From: JBGPIT01 sp041485125
GTDB taxonomy: Bacteria > Desulfobacterota > Binatia > UTPRO1
Length of the DNA stretch: 14,103 bases
Assembly (NCBI GenBank): GCA_041485125.1
Contig: JBGPIT010000090.1
Location: forward strand, 1 to 14,103
Reading direction: 5' to 3'
Part shown: positions 12,064 to 14,103 of the stretch, piece by piece
How positions within the stretch are numbered: position 1 is the stretch's first letter
How the letters are laid out: each line of letters begins with the position of its first letter
Translations under genes and position numbers: made by a program
The notes under the pieces: generated by a model
What the model was told of the DNA's origin: nothing
The model's input: only the letters and a program-made list of their open reading frames with translations
Databases searched by the model: none

Positions 12064-12851
12064 CCTCCGCGGGCGCGCCGTCGACGATCGCCGGACGCGT
12101 GTGCGTCCTCGCCGGCGGCAGCGGCGGGATCGGTGCGGCCTGCGCCCGCCGCCTGCATGCGGAAGGTGCGTCGCTGGTGATCGGCTACCGCGGCAACAGG
12201 GAGCGGGCGGAGACGTTGGCGAGCGAGCTGCGTGAGCAAGGCGCGGCGCCGGTTACGATCGTCGGCGGCGACATCGCGGACGAGACGACGCGCGAGGCGC
12301 TGGTCGAAGCGGCGCGCGCGCTCGGCACGCCCTACGCCCTCGCGGTGCTCGCGGGCGACCCGGCGCGCCCGGGCGGCAGCGTCGCGACCGCGCGGGAGAT
12401 GGAGCAATCGCTGCGCGACAACTACCTCGGTCCGGTGCTGCTCGCGCGCCGGTTCGGCGACGAGCTCGCGCGCGCGGGCGGCGGCGCGATTGTCCTGCTG
12501 TCGACGATGCAGGCGGTCGCGCTCTTCGACGGCAGTCTCGGCTACGCCGCTCCGAAAGCGGCGCTCATCCACGCGGCGCGTCTTCTCGCACGCGAGCTCG
12601 GCGGACCGACCGACGTGCGCGTGAACGTCGTCGCGCCCGGCGTCACCGAAGCGGGCATGGCCGAGGCGAGCATCCGCAAAGGGAAGTACGACCGGTTCGT
12701 GGCGGCGGGAGTGATTCGGAGATTCGGACGCGCCGACGACGTTGCCCGCGCCATTCGATTCTTTCTGGAGCCGGACAACTACGTCACCGGTCAGCTCCTC
12801 ACCGTCGATGGTGGACTGACGCTGCGACGCGACGTCGCTGCAGCGAAATGA
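12060..12851 (+). CDS. Short-chain dehydrogenase/reductase (FabG-like SDR)
   Basis: The 263-aa protein is a classical SDR NAD(P)-dependent oxidoreductase. The cofactor motif AGGSGGIG (residues 18-25) replaces the standard TGxxxGIG. The catalytic tetrad is present as N121 (DNYLGP), S148 (LLSTMQ), Y162 and K166 (YAAPK). The C-terminal FLEPDNYVTGQLLTVDGGL is typical of FabG-like enzymes. The usual NNAG structural motif after beta-4 reads AVLAGDP, which is atypical. The substrate is unknown. The ATG overlaps the yafJ stop by 4 nt, so the two are translationally coupled. Confidence 0.88.
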   Translation: MTSAGAPSTIAGRVCVLAGGSGGIGAACARRLHAEGASLVIGYRGNRERAETLASELREQGAAPVTIVGGDIADETTREALVEAARALGTPYALAVLAGDPARPGGSVATAREMEQSLRDNYLGPVLLARRFGDELARAGGGAIVLLSTMQAVALFDGSLGYAAPKAALIHAARLLARELGGPTDVRVNVVAPGVTEAGMAEASIRKGKYDRFVAAGVIRRFGRADDVARAIRFFLEPDNYVTGQLLTVDGGLTLRRDVAAAK

Positions 12852-12879
12852 TCGGTCTGCGGCGAAGCGCGTCGCTGCG

Positions 12880-13098
12880 CTAGGATGCGCACGCGAGCTC
12901 GGCGTCGATGAGCTCGATCTCGTTCGGGAACACCAGCGTCGCCTTACCCATGTCCCAATCGACCAAGACGAGCTGGCGACCGAGATTCTCGAGGCCGTAG
13001 CGGATCGTGCCCTGGCTATGACGCTGTATCGAACCACCGGGGTACGGGACGTGGCGCAGAATGCGACAACGGCTCCCAGCTAGGATACGGTCGATCAC
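12880..13098 (-). CDS. Small beta-rich protein of unknown function
   Basis: The 72-aa reading from a GTG at 13098 is preceded by a strong GGAGGAGG about 9 nt upstream; an upstream TTG at 13128 would add ten residues before it. The sequence alternates hydrophobic and polar residues with turn-like PGG and NLG: HVPYPGGSIQRHSQG, TIRYGLENLGRQLVLVDWD and ATLVFPNEIELI. This suggests a compact SH3-like beta barrel. It has no signal peptide and no catalytic motif. It is transcribed towards the SDR and ends 28 nt from that gene's stop. I do not recognise the family with certainty. Confidence 0.65.
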   Translation of the reverse strand: MIDRILAGSRCRILRHVPYPGGSIQRHSQGTIRYGLENLGRQLVLVDWDMGKATLVFPNEIELIDAELACAS

Positions 13099-13232
13099 GG
13101 TGCGATCCTCCTCCGGTGCCTGTCGCAAGGACCGTGCCGGTGCTGCATTGTGGCCGATCCATCAGAATCGTTGAGTTCTCGCGTCCGTCATCGAAAGCGC
13201 GGGATGGCGATCACGTGACGGTCTGCCACTAG

Positions 13233-13278
13233 GGTGGGCAGAAATTCCAAAGTGCCTTGCCACGCGGCAGTGCCCACC
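13233..13278. repeat. Inverted repeat GGTGGGCA / TGCCCACC with inner hairpin
   Basis: Perfect 8-bp arms at 13233-13240 and 13271-13278 enclose 30 nt that contain a second pairing, TGCC (13253-13256) with GGCA (13266-13269). An alternative hairpin uses CTGCC at 13223-13227 with GGCAG at 13237-13241, so mutually exclusive folds are possible. Confidence 0.45.
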
Positions 13279-13289
13279 ATCGCCCACGG

Positions 13290-13303
13290 TGAACGGTCGT
13301 TCA
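13290..13303. promoter_or_regulatory. Dyad TGAACG-GT-CGTTCA, candidate operator
   Basis: Perfect 6-bp arms are separated by 2 nt, about 105 nt upstream of the -35 of the EthD-like gene. The size and symmetry fit a dimeric regulator site. No regulator gene is adjacent in the window. Confidence 0.35.
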
Positions 13304-13408
13304 ACGCCGAGCGTCCTTTGGCGGGCTATTCGCGAACCGAATCGACGTGCATTGCGGCGAGCGCGATCGGTGGCGTACGCGCGACGCGCGCTACGCCGAA
13401 AACCTCCG

Positions 13409-13436
13409 TTGACCGCCTCGGGTCCTCCGCTAGGAT
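13409..13436 (+). promoter_or_regulatory. Sigma70-type promoter of the EthD-like gene
   Basis: TTGACC (13409-13414) and TAGGAT (13431-13436) are separated by 16 nt; the -35 matches five of six and the -10 four of six consensus positions. Initiation near 13443 would leave a leader of only about 11 nt before the ATG at 13455. This is the best complete promoter in the window. Confidence 0.65.
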
Positions 13437-13454
13437 GCGCCGCCTGACATCGCG

Positions 13455-13775
13455 ATGATCAAGGCGATTTACCTGATCCGGCGGAAGCCCGGCATGTCGC
13501 CGGAGGATTTCCATCGCTACTGGCGCGAGGTGCACGGCGCGATCGCCGCGCGTATTCCCGGCATGCGACGCTACGTGCAATGCCATGCGGTTCCGGCCGG
13601 CGCCGGGGCGCCGGAGTACGACGGTGCCGCCGAAGCGTGGTTCGACGATCTCGAGTCGGTGCGACGCGCGGTCGCGTCGCCCGAATATGCGGCGGCGCGC
13701 GAGGACGAAGCGCGCTTCATCGACCTCGAGCGTACGACGCTGATTTTCACCGAGGAGGTTCCCTTCATTGCCTGA
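13455..13775 (+). CDS. EthD-like dimeric alpha/beta-barrel protein
   Basis: The 106-aa protein has the EthD layout: an N-terminal strand MIKAIYLIRRKPGMSPEDFHRYW, then the REVHGAIAARIPGMRRYVQ segment with the conserved HG and PGMRRY, an aromatic strand AAEAWFDDLESVRRAV, SPEYAAAREDEARFID, and a final strand TTLIFTEEVPF. EthD-type proteins are small dimeric ferredoxin-like barrels. The founding member is needed for ethyl tert-butyl ether degradation, but most relatives are uncharacterised monooxygenase-like or accessory proteins. It has its own promoter and almost no leader, and no Shine-Dalgarno sequence is visible. It overlaps the next gene by 8 nt. Confidence 0.87.
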   Translation: MIKAIYLIRRKPGMSPEDFHRYWREVHGAIAARIPGMRRYVQCHAVPAGAGAPEYDGAAEAWFDDLESVRRAVASPEYAAAREDEARFIDLERTTLIFTEEVPFIA

Positions 13776-14073
13776 GATCCAGTCGCACGATCCGTCGCGG
13801 AGCGCTCCTCCCGGTGAGCTCGGTCTCTCGGATGCCCTCGCGTGGGTGCAAGAACGTTGGGTGCTGATCGCCGGCCTTGCGCTCGTGCTCATCGTGATGT
13901 GGCTCGCCTCCGCCGAGCCACGCAAGAATGGCCGCTACCTGCTCGTGAAGGACGACGTCCCGTGTGAGGGCCGCAAGGACGACGAGGACGGCCGACGCTG
14001 GTGCTACCTCGTGCTCGATACGCAGAGCGGCGTCATCGAGGAGCGAGCCCGCAAGGTGCGGGCACACGATTGA
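13768..14073 (+). CDS. Small single-pass membrane protein of unknown function
   Basis: The 101-aa protein starts at a TTG (13768) with GGAGG at 13753-13757 and overlaps the EthD-like gene by 8 nt. A hydrophilic N terminus of about 30 residues is followed by one membrane segment, WVLIAGLALVLIVMWLA (31-47). A charged C-terminal domain of about 50 residues carries two cysteines, C66 and C79, around a GRKDDEDGRRW stretch. I do not recognise the family. The cysteine pair might form a disulfide if the C terminus is outside the cytoplasm, but topology is uncertain. Confidence 0.7.
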   Translation: MPEIQSHDPSRSAPPGELGLSDALAWVQERWVLIAGLALVLIVMWLASAEPRKNGRYLLVKDDVPCEGRKDDEDGRRWCYLVLDTQSGVIEERARKVRAHD

Positions 14074-14103
14074 CGCCGCGGCAAGGCCTCGCGATCGGCG
14101 TGG
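14070..14103 (+). CDS. Possible start of a further gene (partial)
   Basis: A TTG at 14070-14072 overlaps the preceding stop (TTGA) and stays open to the window edge, reading MTPRQGLAIGV. The 4-nt overlap and same strand fit an operon continuation, but only 11 codons are visible, so no identity can be given. Confidence 0.3.
   Translation, partial: MTPRQGLAIGV

Larger units (their letters stand above)
13099..13454. other. Gene-free regulatory stretch between divergent genes
   Basis: I see no convincing gene here. The stretch holds the leader of the minus-strand small gene, a TCACGTGA palindrome (13211-13218), the GGTGGGCA/TGCCCACC inverted repeat (13233-13278), the palindromic TGAACG-GT-CGTTCA (13290-13303), a weaker ATTCG/CGAAT dyad (about 13328-13342), and a near-consensus plus-strand promoter (13409-13436). 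The density of dyads in 350 nt suggests regulation of one or both flanking genes. Confidence 0.6.

Noticed and set aside
12881..12886. TAGGAT, resembling the -10 at 13431
   Set aside because: There is no -35 at the right distance and no plus-strand gene follows; it coincides with the stop codon region of the minus-strand small gene.
13081..13086. A second TAGGAT, possible -10
   Set aside because: It lies inside the coding sequence of the minus-strand small gene (Ile-Leu codons), has no -35 and no downstream plus-strand gene.
13234..13458. 74-codon plus-strand open frame in the intergenic stretch
   Set aside because: It runs over the inverted repeats and the promoter of the EthD-like gene, lacks a good start context and has no recognisable family or coding-like composition.
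1..14103. CRISPR arrays, tRNA or rRNA genes, insertion sequences, toxin-antitoxin pairs and defence genes
   Set aside because: No regularly spaced repeats, RNA-gene signatures, transposase motifs or defence-associated domains were seen on either strand.

Overview
The window is GC-rich bacterial chromosome, with strong G/C preference at third codon positions and many GTG/TTG starts. It looks like a Gram-negative, meso-diaminopimelate organism. The evidence is an Mpl-type muropeptide ligase end, an Slt-type lytic transglycosylase and two lipoprotein-type signal peptides. Overall style suggests a deltaproteobacterium-like lineage (for example Myxococcota or Binatota), but this is inference and no marker here fixes the phylum. 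I see no rRNA, tRNA, CRISPR array, insertion sequence or phage gene.

Layout. (1) 1-2413: the last 72 codons of mpl on the plus strand converge on a full-length soluble-type lytic transglycosylase on the minus strand; both act in peptidoglycan turnover and recycling. (2) 2536-5681: a compact plus-strand operon, maf - yggS - proC - yggT - yggU (DUF167) - fmdB-like, with overlapping or nearly touching genes and a textbook intrinsic terminator at 5647-5681. fmdB also appears to have its own promoter, with a perfect TTGACA inside the end of yggU. This is the widely conserved yggS/proC/yggT/yggU neighbourhood (PLP homeostasis, proline synthesis, membrane and housekeeping genes). (3) 5696-9458: hyuA and hyuB, the two subunits of an ATP-dependent hydantoinase/oxoprolinase-type amidohydrolase. 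(4) 9459-9651: a short convergent intergenic region packed with inverted repeats, including a 15-bp stem enclosing two smaller hairpins. (5) 9652-10573, minus strand: a coiled-coil, phasin-like small protein and a PKD-domain lipoprotein, each with a candidate promoter; the lipoprotein has a perfect 14-bp palindrome at its transcription start region. (6) 10736-12851, plus strand: a small HELGH metallopeptidase-like protein, a YafJ-type class II glutamine amidotransferase and an SDR oxidoreductase that overlaps the amidotransferase by 4 nt. (7) 12880-13098, minus strand: a 72-residue beta-rich protein of unknown function. (8) 13099-13454: a gene-free regulatory stretch with inverted repeats and a near-consensus promoter. 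(9) 13455-14103: an EthD-like dimeric alpha/beta-barrel protein, a single-pass membrane protein coupled to it, and possibly the start of a third gene.

Most of the window is ordinary housekeeping content. The least explained parts are the zincin/YafJ/SDR cluster, the small unknown proteins at 12880 and 13768, and the structured intergenic regions at 9478-9597, 10592-10699 and 13211-13440. All promoter and operator calls are read by eye from consensus matches and spacing and have not been computed genome-wide.
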